DNA from: Shinella sp. SUS2
GTDB taxonomy: Bacteria; Pseudomonadota; Alphaproteobacteria; Rhizobiales; Rhizobiaceae
Assembly: GCF_001262505.1 (NCBI RefSeq)
Contig: NZ_KQ410730.1
Span: forward strand, 62,001 to 126,000
Direction: 5' to 3'
DNA: 64,000 nucleotides
The position numbers and the translations under genes were made by a program. Below, in pieces: positions 1-8,570 of the stretch (its first letter is position 1; every line of letters starts with the position of its first letter). The notes under the pieces were generated by a model that worked only from the letters and a program-made list of their open reading frames with translations, was not told where the DNA came from and did no database searches.

Positions 1-407
1 AGGATCATGCCGTGCCAGTGGATCGTCGTGTGCTCCGGCAGCTTGTTCGTCACGAAGATGCGCACCCGGTCGCCCTCGACCGCCTCGATGGTCGGGCCCG
101 GCGACTGGCCGTTATAGCCCCAGAGATAGGCCGTCATGCCCTCCGCCATCTCGCGCTCGACAGGCTCGGCGATCAGGTGGAATTCCTTGACGCCATTGTT
201 CATGCGGTAGGGGAGCGTCCAGCCGTTAAGCGTGACGACAGGCGTGTAGTCCGGGCCGGTGGTGGGACGCACCGGGAACTGGGTGGCCGCGCTATCCATG
301 ACCGCCGCCTCGGGCAGGCCCATATTGGAGGTCTGGGCCCAGGCGGTGGACGAGACGAGCGCCGCGCCTGCAGCGCCGGCCCCGAGAAACTGTCTTCTGT
401 TGAACAT
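1..407 (-). CDS. Multicopper oxidase, Tat-exported (partial, C-terminus beyond window)
   Basis: Only the first 135 or so residues are present; the gene runs off the left edge. The N-terminus MFNRRQFLGAGAAGAAL is a twin-arginine signal (RRQF) with an alanine-rich h-region, so the enzyme should be folded and exported to the periplasm. Near the window edge the HWHG motif follows a typical cupredoxin strand; these histidines are ligands of the trinuclear copper centre in CopA/CueO-type oxidases. The family oxidises Cu(I) or phenolic substrates and detoxifies copper. The gene starts 14 bp after the stop of the TolC-like gene and is the last visible gene of the copper operon. The copper-detoxification role is inferred from family and context; the distinction between CopA-like and CueO-like subgroups needs the missing C-terminus. 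Confidence 0.9.
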   Translation of the reverse strand, partial: MFNRRQFLGAGAAGAALVSSTAWAQTSNMGLPEAAVMDSAATQFPVRPTTGPDYTPVVTLNGWTLPYRMNNGVKEFHLIAEPVEREMAEGMTAYLWGYNGQSPGPTIEAVEGDRVRIFVTNKLPEHTTIHWHGMI

Positions 408-421
408 CGTCGTTTCCTTTC

Positions 422-1885
422 TCAATGGCCGGCGCTTTCGGCTTCTTCAGCCGGTGCCGCGCCGCCTTCCGCCGCCGCCGAACCGGTGCTGCCGCCGTAA
501 AGCACGGGGGCAAGGTTCGCTTCGGCGAGCCAGAAGTCGCGCTTGGCGTTGACGGCAAGGAGGGTGGAGTCGATCTTCTCGCGGCTGTCCGCGATCAGCT
601 CGAAGGTGCTGGTGATCATGCCGTTGTAAGTCATCATGGATTGCTCCTCGATGGCCGTGCGCAGCGGCAGGACGCTGTTGCGGTAGTGTCGGGCGATGTC
701 GTAGGTCGACCGGTAGGCCACATAGGCCGAGCGCGCCTCGGAACGGACGTTGACCGCCTTTTCCGCGAGCTGGTTGGCCGCCCGCATATAGGCGAGTTCG
801 CCCTTGCGCATACGGGCCTGGCCGGAATCGAAGATCGGGATGGTGAATTCCAGCCCCGCCGTCTTGGAAATGCTCCGGCGGATCTTGCCGTCCTCGCGCT
901 CACGCTCCTGTTCCAGCGTGCCGACCAGCTCGATATCCGTAACGAGGCGGGTGGCGTCGGTGAGCTTGTAGGACTGGGCCGTCGCCGAAAGCTCCAGCCG
1001 GGCGACCTGCAGGTCCATGCGCTTGTGGATGGCCTCGGCCTCGATATCGTCCCGCTTGGCCAGCGCCTTGGGAAGCGACGGCAGGCGATTGGGGATCTGG
1101 AACTCGATGTCCGAGCCCGACAGGCCCATCAGCCGGACCAGCTCTTCCTTGGCGAGCTTCGCGGCGAGCCGCGCCTTGGCGGTCTCTCCCGTCAGCTCGG
1201 CGTAGAAGACGTGCTCGCGGGCCTGGTCTGCCTTGGGCATCGACCCGGCCTCGCCGATCTTCGTGGCGAGTTCGGAAGCCGCGTCGGCGGCCACCTTGGC
1301 CTGGTTGAGATAGGTGACGTTCTCCCAGGCGGAGACGGCATTGATCCAGGCACGGCGGGTTTCCGCCGCCAGCGAGACCGTCTCGACCGCAGCGTTCAGC
1401 TGCGCCTGCCGGAAGCGCGTTTCGGCCAGCTTGATGTCCCGGTCGTAGGTGGCGAGCGCAAGGATGTTCGCCGCGATGGCCCCCTCCAGGACCCGGTAGG
1501 CCTCAAGCCCCGGCGTGCCGATGCCGGAGAGCCCGACGGAGACCGTCGGCAGCACGGAAAGCTGGGTCTGCCAGGCGTCGGCGGCGCTGTCGCCAAGATC
1601 GGCATAGGCCGCCTGCAGGCCCTTGTTGTTGAGGAGCGCGACCTGGACGGCGGTCTCGACGTCGATCGACTTCCTGGCCATCAGCGCCTTCACGCGTTGA
1701 CGGGTCTCTTCGGCCTGCTGGCGGTTCTGCACCCAGACGGTCTGCTTGCCCGTGGCTTCCGCGCTTTTGGCCGAAGCGTCGGAAAAGCCCGCCGTCTTCG
1801 CCGAATAGCCGGTGCTGACGCAGCCGGTGGCGAACAGGGGAAGCACAAGCGAGGCGACCAGCTTCATCTTCAGCGATACCATCAT
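422..1885 (-). CDS. TolC/CusC-family outer-membrane efflux lipoprotein
   Basis: A 487-residue outer-membrane-factor protein, the usual length for CusC/TolC channels. The N-terminus has a hydrophobic signal ending in the lipobox LFATGC, so it is predicted to be a lipoprotein anchored by Cys. The body has long amphipathic, Ala/Gln/Glu-rich helices and a duplicated architecture typical of the family. The start was chosen at the ATG that overlaps the stop of the upstream lipoprotein gene by 4 bp (ATGA), with two adjacent Met codons; a longer upstream reading frame lacks a signal peptide at its N-terminus. Copper context (multicopper oxidase downstream) suggests that it exports metal, but no inner-membrane RND pump or adaptor is visible in this window. 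Confidence 0.88.
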   Translation of the reverse strand: MMVSLKMKLVASLVLPLFATGCVSTGYSAKTAGFSDASAKSAEATGKQTVWVQNRQQAEETRQRVKALMARKSIDVETAVQVALLNNKGLQAAYADLGDSAADAWQTQLSVLPTVSVGLSGIGTPGLEAYRVLEGAIAANILALATYDRDIKLAETRFRQAQLNAAVETVSLAAETRRAWINAVSAWENVTYLNQAKVAADAASELATKIGEAGSMPKADQAREHVFYAELTGETAKARLAAKLAKEELVRLMGLSGSDIEFQIPNRLPSLPKALAKRDDIEAEAIHKRMDLQVARLELSATAQSYKLTDATRLVTDIELVGTLEQEREREDGKIRRSISKTAGLEFTIPIFDSGQARMRKGELAYMRAANQLAEKAVNVRSEARSAYVAYRSTYDIARHYRNSVLPLRTAIEEQSMMTYNGMITSTFELIADSREKIDSTLLAVNAKRDFWLAEANLAPVLYGGSTGSAAAEGGAAPAEEAESAGH

Positions 1886-2100
1886 GCACCGCCCTTCGGT
1901 GCCTGATCGTCGTTGAGGCCACGCCACGGCTTGGGATCGACGGGCATGCGATGGGAATAGGCGCCGACGGGGCTCTGATAGGCGAGGGGAGCCGCTACGG
2001 TGGTGTCGGGATCATGGGACGAAGCGACGACTTCGGGCAGCGTGGATGCGCATCCGCTCGCGACAAGCGGAATGGCAGCCACCAAGAACATGAGTTTCAT
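1882..2100 (-). CDS. Small lipoprotein of the copper operon
   Basis: A 72-residue protein with signal peptide MKLMFLVAAIPLVASGC: the VASGC lipobox predicts lipidation at Cys17. The mature part is short, hydrophilic and proline-rich (LAYQSPVGAY, PVDPKPWRGLNDD) and has no recognised domain. Its stop overlaps the start of the TolC-like gene (ATGA), so the two are translationally coupled. Small lipoproteins of this type often sit beside CusC-like channels and multicopper oxidases in alphaproteobacterial copper loci; I infer an accessory role in envelope copper handling. Function is not known from sequence. Confidence 0.75.
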   Translation of the reverse strand: MKLMFLVAAIPLVASGCASTLPEVVASSHDPDTTVAAPLAYQSPVGAYSHRMPVDPKPWRGLNDDQAPKGGA

Positions 2101-2188
2101 GGTGAAAATCCGAGAAATAGATGACGAAGGCGCCGGCGCGCGTTGCCGCGCACGGGCACTGCAACACCCTCAAGGGGTCTGCGGAATC

Positions 2189-2584
2189 TCAGATATTGGG
2201 CGGCAGGTGCAGACGGGGTGCAAGGCCGACGAGATCGTTGTCGTCGATGAACGCAAGCACGGGGTCGAGACGCGGATGGGCCAGCGCGGCGCTGTCGCAG
2301 TCGATGGCCGCGACGCCGCAATAATCCTGGCAGCAGTCCGGCTTGGTGTCCTTCGCGCCCGCCTGCCGCTCACCGCCGCCATGGTGATCCTCGTCCGCGA
2401 CGGCGGCGTGGTCGGTGCCATGGGAGGCGGTATGATCGGCTTCGATCTGGGAAGCTGCGGCCGGCGTCTGCGGATGCATGGCGGCATTTGCCGAGGACAG
2501 GCTGTAGCCCGCCAGCGACACGACGATCACCAGTCGAAAAATCAGCGTTGCCGCTGCAGAGGCGAATCGAAGCATGCCGCTCAT
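2189..2584 (-). CDS. Secreted His/Cys-rich putative metal-binding protein
   Basis: About 131 residues. The first 30 or so form a signal peptide or membrane anchor (LIFRLVIVVSLAGYSLSSANA). The mature part is rich in potential metal ligands: several His residues (DHTASHGTDHA, EDHHGGG) and a Cys cluster (DCCQDYCG plus a later Cys). There is no recognised catalytic domain. It is the first full-length gene of the copper operon, 88 bp upstream of the lipoprotein gene, so a copper-scavenging or copper-sensing periplasmic role is a reasonable inference. The start is uncertain: ATG at 2584 or 2575; the open frame continues upstream to a TTG that is part of a TTGACA promoter-like hexamer and is less likely to be the start. 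Confidence 0.6.
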   Translation of the reverse strand: MSGMLRFASAAATLIFRLVIVVSLAGYSLSSANAAMHPQTPAAASQIEADHTASHGTDHAAVADEDHHGGGERQAGAKDTKPDCCQDYCGVAAIDCDSAALAHPRLDPVLAFIDDNDLVGLAPRLHLPPNI

Positions 2585-2632
2585 GATCCCGTAAATCACC
2601 GGAGCCTTGAAGATTGTCAACCGGCCCCGCTC

Positions 2633-2710
2633 TCAAACTGCACGCCTCCCGTCGAAAGACAGACGGGCAGCACGCGGGGCGGCCAGGAGGAAGGCGGTTC
2701 GTTTGAGCAT
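2633..2710 (-). CDS. Possible 25-residue leader ORF of the copper operon
   Basis: A short ORF beginning MLKRTAFLLAAPRAA with a GAGGA Shine-Dalgarno-like sequence 8 bp upstream of its ATG, ending in TGA just before the metal-binding protein gene. It lies between the copper-box palindrome and the first full gene, so it would be in the 5' leader of the operon transcript. Such leaders can act as translational control elements, or the ORF could be fortuitous in GC-rich DNA. Low confidence; no homologue is recognised. Confidence 0.3.
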   Translation of the reverse strand: MLKRTAFLLAAPRAARLSFDGRRAV

Positions 2711-2788
2711 CGTCCAGGTCCTCGTTCACGGCTGCGACATGCAGCACGGGAAGGCTAGGGCGACGATTTTTCCCTCACCTCTCGCAAA

Positions 2789-2806
2789 CCTTACAAATTT
2801 GTAAGG
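2789..2806. promoter_or_regulatory. Perfect 18-bp palindrome, CopR/PcoR-type copper box
   Basis: CCTTACAAATTTGTAAGG is a perfect inverted repeat located between the stop of trkH and the copper operon, on the upstream side of the latter. The core TTACAAA-TTTGTAA resembles the boxes recognised by CopR/PcoR/CusR response regulators at copper-responsive promoters. I infer that a two-component regulator encoded elsewhere activates the copper operon through it. No clear -10 could be fixed. Confidence 0.65.
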
Positions 2807-2821
2807 GAGCGGCGGCGGGTA

Positions 2822-4276
2822 TCAGCTCTTCCAGAAAAGCGGCGTCAGCACCACGAGCACCGTCAGCACCTCGAGGCGACCGAGCAGCATCATCACCGAG
2901 AGCAGGTAGAGGGCGGGGTCGGAGATGGTCGAGAAATTGCCGGCCGGGCCGATGATGGCGCCGATGCCCGGGCCGACATTCGAGAGCGCGGTGATGACGG
3001 CCGACGTCGAGGTCAGCACGTCGTAGCCGAAGGCCGACATCGCGAGGCTGCCGGCGGCCCAGAGCATCAGATAGGTGGTGAAGAACAGGACGACGGCGCG
3101 CTGCAGTTCGGGATCCACCGTCATCCTGCCGTAGCGCACGGCATGGATGCCGTTCGGATAGATCAGCTTGTAGAGGCCGGTGCGGATCATGTTGAAGAGG
3201 ATGATGAAGCGGTAGGCCTTGATGCCGCCCGCCGTCGAGCCTGAGCAGCCGCCCATGAAGGTCATGAAGAACGCCATGGCGACGACGAAGGGCCCCCAGA
3301 GCGTATAGTCCTCGCTGGCAAAGCCCGTCGTCGAGAGGATCGTCGAGACCGTGAAGAAGGAATGGGCGAGCGCGGCGTGGAAGGGCACGCCGCTGTTCAG
3401 TCGGTGATAGACGGCGATCGCCACCGAGAAGGCGACGAGATAGGCGAGGAAGACGCCGATCTGCGGGTCGCGCAGCGCGTCGAGCCGGCCGCGCACCATG
3501 AAGACGATCAGGATCGAGAACGGGAGGCTGCACACCGTCATGAAGAACGTGCCGGCCCACAGCAGCGGGAGGCTGTTGAAATAGCCGAAGGAAGCGTCAT
3601 GGGTGGAGAACCCGCCGGTCGCCACCGTCGCCATGGCATGGTTGAGCGCATCGAAGCGGCTCATGCCGAGCACGGCATAGGTGAGCGTGCAGGCGAGCGT
3701 GATCAGCACGTAGACGAGCACGAAGGCGCGGGTGAAGCTGGCGATGCGGGCGAACGGCTTGTCGTTCGTGTCGGAGGATTCCATCTTGAAGAAGGAGATG
3801 CCGCCGACCCTGAGATAGGGCATGACGAAAAGGCCGAGCGCGACGATGCCGATGCCGCCCAGCCAGTGCAGCAGCGAGCGCCACATCAGGATGCCCGGCG
3901 GAGCGTGGTCCAGCCCGGCAATGACGGTCGAGCCGGTCGTGGTGATCGCCGAGACCGATTCGAACAGCGCCTTGGCGAAGTCCATGTCGAGCGAGGACAA
4001 CATGAAGGGCACCGCGCCCACGAGCGAGAAGACCAGCCAGAGCAGGTTGACGAGCAGAAAGCCCATCTTCTTGTTGAAGGGCGGCGGGCCGGAGCGGGTC
4101 GCCGCGGCCGCAAGCAGAGAAACGCCGCCGACGAGCACCGCCGACAGCACGAAGACCTGCCAGTCCCGATGGCCGTAATAAATGTCGACCATGGCGGGTA
4201 CGAGCATGGCGGCGGCAAGATACAGCCCGCAGATCGCCGAAATGTTGATGGCGGACCGGTAGATCGTGGCGTTCAA
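2822..4276 (-). CDS. trkH: TrkH-family potassium uptake protein
   Basis: 484 residues, all-membrane, typical TrkH/KtrB length. The four selectivity-filter loops of the M1-P-M2 repeat architecture are visible in order: TTTGSTV, ATGGFST, STTGFAS and SNVGPG, each with the conserved filter glycine. The protein transports K+ (with H+ or Na+) across the inner membrane and normally works with a cytosolic TrkA NAD-binding subunit, which is not encoded in this window. The gene lies alone on the minus strand; its stop is 16 bp before the copper-box palindrome, but it is unlikely to belong to the copper operon because it lies upstream of that box. Confidence 0.93.
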   Translation of the reverse strand: MNATIYRSAINISAICGLYLAAAMLVPAMVDIYYGHRDWQVFVLSAVLVGGVSLLAAAATRSGPPPFNKKMGFLLVNLLWLVFSLVGAVPFMLSSLDMDFAKALFESVSAITTTGSTVIAGLDHAPPGILMWRSLLHWLGGIGIVALGLFVMPYLRVGGISFFKMESSDTNDKPFARIASFTRAFVLVYVLITLACTLTYAVLGMSRFDALNHAMATVATGGFSTHDASFGYFNSLPLLWAGTFFMTVCSLPFSILIVFMVRGRLDALRDPQIGVFLAYLVAFSVAIAVYHRLNSGVPFHAALAHSFFTVSTILSTTGFASEDYTLWGPFVVAMAFFMTFMGGCSGSTAGGIKAYRFIILFNMIRTGLYKLIYPNGIHAVRYGRMTVDPELQRAVVLFFTTYLMLWAAGSLAMSAFGYDVLTSTSAVITALSNVGPGIGAIIGPAGNFSTISDPALYLLSVMMLLGRLEVLTVLVVLTPLFWKS

Positions 4277-4421
4277 GGAAGATGGTCCCTCATCAAGGCA
4301 TGGGCCGACCGCGCCCTCCGGCGGCTGCCGCAGGCTTTCAGGTTCCTCTCCCTACACCGGAAGACCGCCGCCCGGAAGCGCCTTCCGGCGGATGGGCGGC
4401 AGTCGCGGCAGCGGACTGGGC

Positions 4422-5006
4422 TCAGTCGAGTACGGCCATGCGCAGTTCGGCCTCACGGCCGAGCTGCGTCATCCATTCGGTATATTGCGGGCGGTTCTTG
4501 ATCTGGCGGCCGTAGTGGCGGCCGAGCGCAGCGTTGAGTTCGCCCTTGCGGCCGAGCTGGGCATCGGCAAAGCCGATCATCTGCGAGTTCGGCCAGGCCT
4601 GCGGGCGAATGGCGACGAGGCGGGTGAAAAGATCCTCGGCAGCCTCGCCGGGGTTGGCCTGCGCCATCAGGGTCAGCATGGCGGCCGTCGAGCGCGACAC
4701 GCCCATATGGCAATGGACGAGGAGGTGGCTCGGTCCCTGGCTGTCCTGCCGTGCCTGGAAATCCGCGCCGAACTGCAGGATCGCCTCGACATGGTCCGGC
4801 CGGGGCATCACCTGGTCCGGCAGGGCGGCGATGATGTCATGGAAACGCAGCGTCGTGCGGTGATGCCGGGCATAGGTCGCAAAGGCCTCGAGCTCGGGCA
4901 GATCGGGATCGACGATGGACAGGACGTGGGTCACCTTGCGCTCACGCTGAGCCGGCAGTTCATCGATCCCGCAAACCGTCAGTTCCGGGGTAAAAATCAC
5001 ATCCAT
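4422..5006 (-). CDS. Cys-based protein tyrosine/dual-specificity phosphatase
   Basis: 194 residues. The P-loop HCHMGVSRS matches HCx5R(S/T): Cys99 is the predicted nucleophile and Arg105 binds phosphate. An Asp near position 57 (RFHDII) is a candidate general acid. This size and motif place it among small prokaryotic tyrosine or dual-specificity phosphatases (COG5350-like), cytoplasmic because no signal is present. The substrate cannot be read from sequence. It is flanked by trkH and an MscS-type channel on the same strand with gaps of about 145 bp, so co-transcription is uncertain. Confidence 0.85.
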   Translation of the reverse strand: MDVIFTPELTVCGIDELPAQRERKVTHVLSIVDPDLPELEAFATYARHHRTTLRFHDIIAALPDQVMPRPDHVEAILQFGADFQARQDSQGPSHLLVHCHMGVSRSTAAMLTLMAQANPGEAAEDLFTRLVAIRPQAWPNSQMIGFADAQLGRKGELNAALGRHYGRQIKNRPQYTEWMTQLGREAELRMAVLD

Positions 5007-5153
5007 GGTCTATCCTTCCAATCCTGCTGCTTCGGCCCATCGCCACGTCAACGCTGGCGCCAAACGAGGGCGAAAGCATGTCGCGCGCCGCCTGCTTCTA
5101 CGACAGGCAGGCGGGCGCCGATAGGGCCAAATCCGGGGGCCTCGCGCTGAGAA

Positions 5154-7493
5154 TCAGGCGCCTGCCCCGTTTGCGGCGGCAAGTGTCTCCTGGCGTCGGC
5201 GATGGGCCTCGATCGCCGCAGCCTCGGCCTGGCCCTCGCCGCTGTGGCCACCGACCTGCACGGTGGGGGAGGCGAACTGGATGCCGTTCTGCTTGAAGTC
5301 GAGCTTGATGCGATTCATGATCTCGCGGCGGATCATGAACTGCTCGCCCGGCTTGGTGGTGAAGCCGACACGCACGACGATGGCATATTCGCCGAAATCG
5401 GAAACACCCTTCATCTTCAGCGGTTCGAGCAGGATATCCTTGTATTCCGGCTTTTCGGCGATCTCCGCGCCGATGCGCTTGATGACCTTGCGCAGCTTTT
5501 CGAGATCCGTGTCGTAGGTGACGGAGAGGTTGAACTTGATGACCGACCAGTCGCGGCTCATGTTCTGCACCGCGCCGAGCTCGCCGAAGGGGACGGTGGT
5601 GAGCGGACCGCGGTGGTGGCGCAGCTTGACCGAGCGCAGCGAGAAGCTCTCGACGACACCCTTGTACTTTCCGGTCTCGATATATTCGCCGATGCGGAAG
5701 GCGTCGTCCCAGAGATAGAAGATGCCCGAGATCAGGTCCTTGACGATGGTCTGGGCGCCAAAGCCGATGGCGACGCCCGCAACGCCCGCGCCGGCGATCA
5801 GCGGGCCGATATCGACGCCGAGGCTGGTCAGCACCATCATCACGGCGACGGCGGCGAGCGTCACGGCGAGGATGTTGCGCAGGATCGGCAGCAGCGTGCG
5901 GATGCGGGCGTTGCGGCCGCGCTCCTCGTCGGAAACGCGGCGGTCGAGCGGGCCATCGGCCATGCGCACGGCGATCTCCGCCTTGAGGAACTGCCAGGCG
6001 ATATCGGCGACCAGCAGCACGGCGATCGCCTGGGTGATGGCGTGGGCGACGCGGCTGACCAGCGTTTCCCCGGCGCCCATCATGCCGGCGGCATCGACAC
6101 CGGCGGCGGCGGCCACCAGCCATGCGCACAGGATGATGACGACGCCGCGCGCACCGCGTTCGCCGATGACGAAGTACATACCTGTCGGGCGATCCACCTC
6201 ATCGCCACCATGCAGGCGCGCGACGATCGCCGTCGTCAGACGCAGGAGCGGGGGCAATACGAACGCCACGATGCCGGCCCAAAACAGAAGATGCAGCCCG
6301 GCCGTCCAGACGACAAGCAGCAGGATGACTGCCACCGTCGCCAGCCAGGACCAGATCTTGCGGGTGGTGTCCGTCTGATCGGCCCGGCGCGGGCGCGACC
6401 AGACCGCCTCGATGGCGATGGTGAAGAGACCGAGGTCGAAGGCGAACATGACGAGCAGCATCGAGCCCTGGGAGAAGCCGAACACCCGCATCGATTCCAG
6501 CACGACCCAGCCGACGGCGAAGAAGCGCAGCGCGCGCTGCAGCCGCGTGAACCAGTAGTGCGCCTGCTCCGGCGTGATGCGACGTACAGGAGAGGGCTCC
6601 TCGGCCGACACAACGACAGCGTCGGCATCCGGCATGGTTTCGGTGGCGGCCGGCATGGCGAAAGCGGCCGCGCCGTCGCCTTCCGGCAGCGTGACCGCCG
6701 GCGTTTCGGCAATGAGGGCCGCTTCACCCGGCACGGCCGGTATCTCGCCCTCGGCCGGCACCGTTTCGACGACAGGCGCCGGACGGCGGGCGGGTTGTTC
6801 GAGCAGCCAGACGACATAGGCGCCGATGAGGCTGCCGAAGCGGGCAAGGATGGCGGCAATGGCGAGGATGAGCGCGGTGCGCTGGAGGAGCGGCGGCCAG
6901 GCGACCATGGCGAGCGGCAGCAGCGCGCCGACGGCGAAGCTGATGGCCTGCCCGCCGACATGCAGCCCCATCGGCACCACGCCCACCGGATCGGGCCGTG
7001 GCCCCGCCTCCGCGCGGCGCCAGTGCCGGCCGGACAGGTGGTTGAACAGCCGCTCGAAGCCAATGGCGAGCAGGGGCACAAGCATCAGCAGCGTGAGGAG
7101 GCGCAGGGCGCCGATCTGGGTGACTTCGGCGCGCAGCCGCGACAGGGCGGTGCTGGCGCCGCCGCCAAGCTCCATGCTGCCCCGCATGATGGTGTCGATG
7201 CGGCGCTGGACCACGTCGAGCCTGTCGGCGACATAGCCTGACTGCATCATCGACCCCATGCCGCCGGCCGGCGCTTCGTCCGCCTTGGTCTCGTCCTTGC
7301 GGGTCGCTTCCAGCCAAGCGGCAACATCGGGATCGGCAAGCAGGCGCGATATCTCGCGCAGCTTGTCCTGCGGCGCCGTGTCGGCATCTTGCGCCAGCGC
7401 AGGCTGGGCAAGGCCGGCGAGAAGGAGGATCATCGCCCCGAAGAGCATCCTGCAGGGCAAGAGATCGCGGATTGCAGTCACCATAGATGTCAT
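5154..7493 (-). CDS. Large MscS-family mechanosensitive channel
   Basis: About 779 residues, much longer than E. coli MscS (286). A Sec signal peptide (LFGAMILLLAGLAQPALAQ) is followed by a periplasmic domain, several transmembrane helices interrupted by an acidic, proline-rich stretch around residues 255-310, and a C-terminal MscS module. The MscS signature is clear: pore helix GVAGVAIGFGAQTIVKDLISG followed by the beta domain containing ETGKYKGVVESFSLRSVKLR. It should open on membrane tension and release osmolytes. The start was placed at an ATG preceded by AAGGGGAG rather than 20 codons upstream. Divergent from the SDR gene across about 240 bp. Confidence 0.9.
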   Translation of the reverse strand: MTSMVTAIRDLLPCRMLFGAMILLLAGLAQPALAQDADTAPQDKLREISRLLADPDVAAWLEATRKDETKADEAPAGGMGSMMQSGYVADRLDVVQRRIDTIMRGSMELGGGASTALSRLRAEVTQIGALRLLTLLMLVPLLAIGFERLFNHLSGRHWRRAEAGPRPDPVGVVPMGLHVGGQAISFAVGALLPLAMVAWPPLLQRTALILAIAAILARFGSLIGAYVVWLLEQPARRPAPVVETVPAEGEIPAVPGEAALIAETPAVTLPEGDGAAAFAMPAATETMPDADAVVVSAEEPSPVRRITPEQAHYWFTRLQRALRFFAVGWVVLESMRVFGFSQGSMLLVMFAFDLGLFTIAIEAVWSRPRRADQTDTTRKIWSWLATVAVILLLVVWTAGLHLLFWAGIVAFVLPPLLRLTTAIVARLHGGDEVDRPTGMYFVIGERGARGVVIILCAWLVAAAAGVDAAGMMGAGETLVSRVAHAITQAIAVLLVADIAWQFLKAEIAVRMADGPLDRRVSDEERGRNARIRTLLPILRNILAVTLAAVAVMMVLTSLGVDIGPLIAGAGVAGVAIGFGAQTIVKDLISGIFYLWDDAFRIGEYIETGKYKGVVESFSLRSVKLRHHRGPLTTVPFGELGAVQNMSRDWSVIKFNLSVTYDTDLEKLRKVIKRIGAEIAEKPEYKDILLEPLKMKGVSDFGEYAIVVRVGFTTKPGEQFMIRREIMNRIKLDFKQNGIQFASPTVQVGGHSGEGQAEAAAIEAHRRRQETLAAANGAGA

Positions 7494-7734
7494 GATCTCC
7501 CCTTGATGGACGGCGCCACTGCCTGGAGCCGCCGGCACCCTTCGAGTGTCCAAAGGAATATTAGTACATGCCGCGCAGAACGGCCATCGCCGGTTTCAAT
7601 TCTCGGCCACACTTTTGCCACCGAACAGCAGGCTGCAAAACCGCTGCACATCGCCGCGGAAAATGGTCTAGCTTGGGGCCGCCCTCCCGCTCGGGAGGGC
7701 AACGGAAAATCCAGAGGGACGGGTAGATTTCAAA
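7494..7734. promoter_or_regulatory. Divergent intergenic region, mscS-like and SDR promoters
   Basis: 241 bp between two divergently transcribed genes, so it must contain the promoters of both. It is less GC-rich than its flanks, with an AATATTAGTACAT patch near 7557-7569. I see no convincing consensus -35/-10 pair or inverted repeat. The SDR Shine-Dalgarno is weak. Confidence 0.4.
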
Positions 7735-8502
7735 ATGGCAGACAGACTGAAGAACAAGACCGCGATCATTTCAGGCGGCGCGACGGGCATGGGCGGCGCC
7801 TCCTCGAAACTCTTTGCCGCCGAAGGGGCGCGCGTGGCGATCATCGACCGCAATGCGGAGGCGGCGGAGGCTACGGTCGCGGCCATTCGCGCCGCAGGCG
7901 GCGAAGCCGCCTTCTGGACGGCGGATGTTTCCGACGAGGACGCCGTCAACGCGGCGGTCAGGGGTGTCGAGGCGACCTATGGTCCGGCCAATGTTCTCTT
8001 CAACCATGCCGGCACGATCGTCATCAAGCCGTTCCTCGAAACGACGCTGGCGGAGTGGGAGTGGCTGCATGCGGTCAATGTCCGCTCGATGTTCCTGATG
8101 ACCCGCGCCGTCCTTCCCGGCATGATCTCGACAGGCGAGGGCGCCATCGTCTGCACCTCCTCGATCTCGGCCGTCGCAGCAACACCGATGGAGGTGCTGT
8201 ACGACACGACCAAGGGAGCGGTGCACCAGTTCGCACGGGCGATCGCCGTGGAGTTCCGCGACCGCAACATCCGGTGCAACGCCGTCTGCCCGGGCTTCAT
8301 CCGCACGCCGCACGGCCTGCGCGAGATCGAGGACCTGCAGGCGCTGGGCGTCGATGTTTCCGATGCGGCCCTTGCCGCGCAGCAGGGGCGCATCGGCGAG
8401 CCGGAGGACGTCGCGCGCGCCGCGCTCTACCTCGCCAGCGACGAGTCCCGCTTCATCACGGGCACTCATCTCTTCGTGGACAACGGCTTTACTGCCGTCT
8501 GA
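7735..8502 (+). CDS. Short-chain dehydrogenase/reductase (SDR)
   Basis: 255 residues, classical SDR length. The N-terminal Rossmann motif GGATGMGG (TGxxxGxG variant) binds NAD(P); an Asp at the end of beta-2 (IIDRN) suggests NAD preference. The catalytic set is a Ser in TSSISA, Tyr156 and Lys160 (YDTTK). The NHAG motif appears as FNHAG, and the PG motif follows as VCPGFIRTP. The reaction is oxidation of a secondary alcohol or the reverse; the substrate is unknown. It opens the catabolic island and converges on matB, so it probably oxidises a hydroxy-acid intermediate of the same pathway. Confidence 0.9.
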   Translation: MADRLKNKTAIISGGATGMGGASSKLFAAEGARVAIIDRNAEAAEATVAAIRAAGGEAAFWTADVSDEDAVNAAVRGVEATYGPANVLFNHAGTIVIKPFLETTLAEWEWLHAVNVRSMFLMTRAVLPGMISTGEGAIVCTSSISAVAATPMEVLYDTTKGAVHQFARAIAVEFRDRNIRCNAVCPGFIRTPHGLREIEDLQALGVDVSDAALAAQQGRIGEPEDVARAALYLASDESRFITGTHLFVDNGFTAV

Positions 8503-8570
8503 AGGATAAGGTCGGCGAAGGGGCGGGACCTGCTCCCGCTCTTTGGTCGATCCGAAAACCGGTACCGTGC

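Noticed and set aside
425..1906. Long plus-strand open frame (493 codons) antisense to the TolC-like gene
   Set aside because: The GC-rich third-position bias of the real gene on the opposite strand keeps this frame open; the translation is low-complexity with Arg/Gly/Asp-rich runs and no family motif.
2585..2620. Upstream TTG start for the His/Cys-rich protein
   Set aside because: The TTG is part of a TTGACA hexamer, and the added N-terminal residues do not improve the signal peptide.
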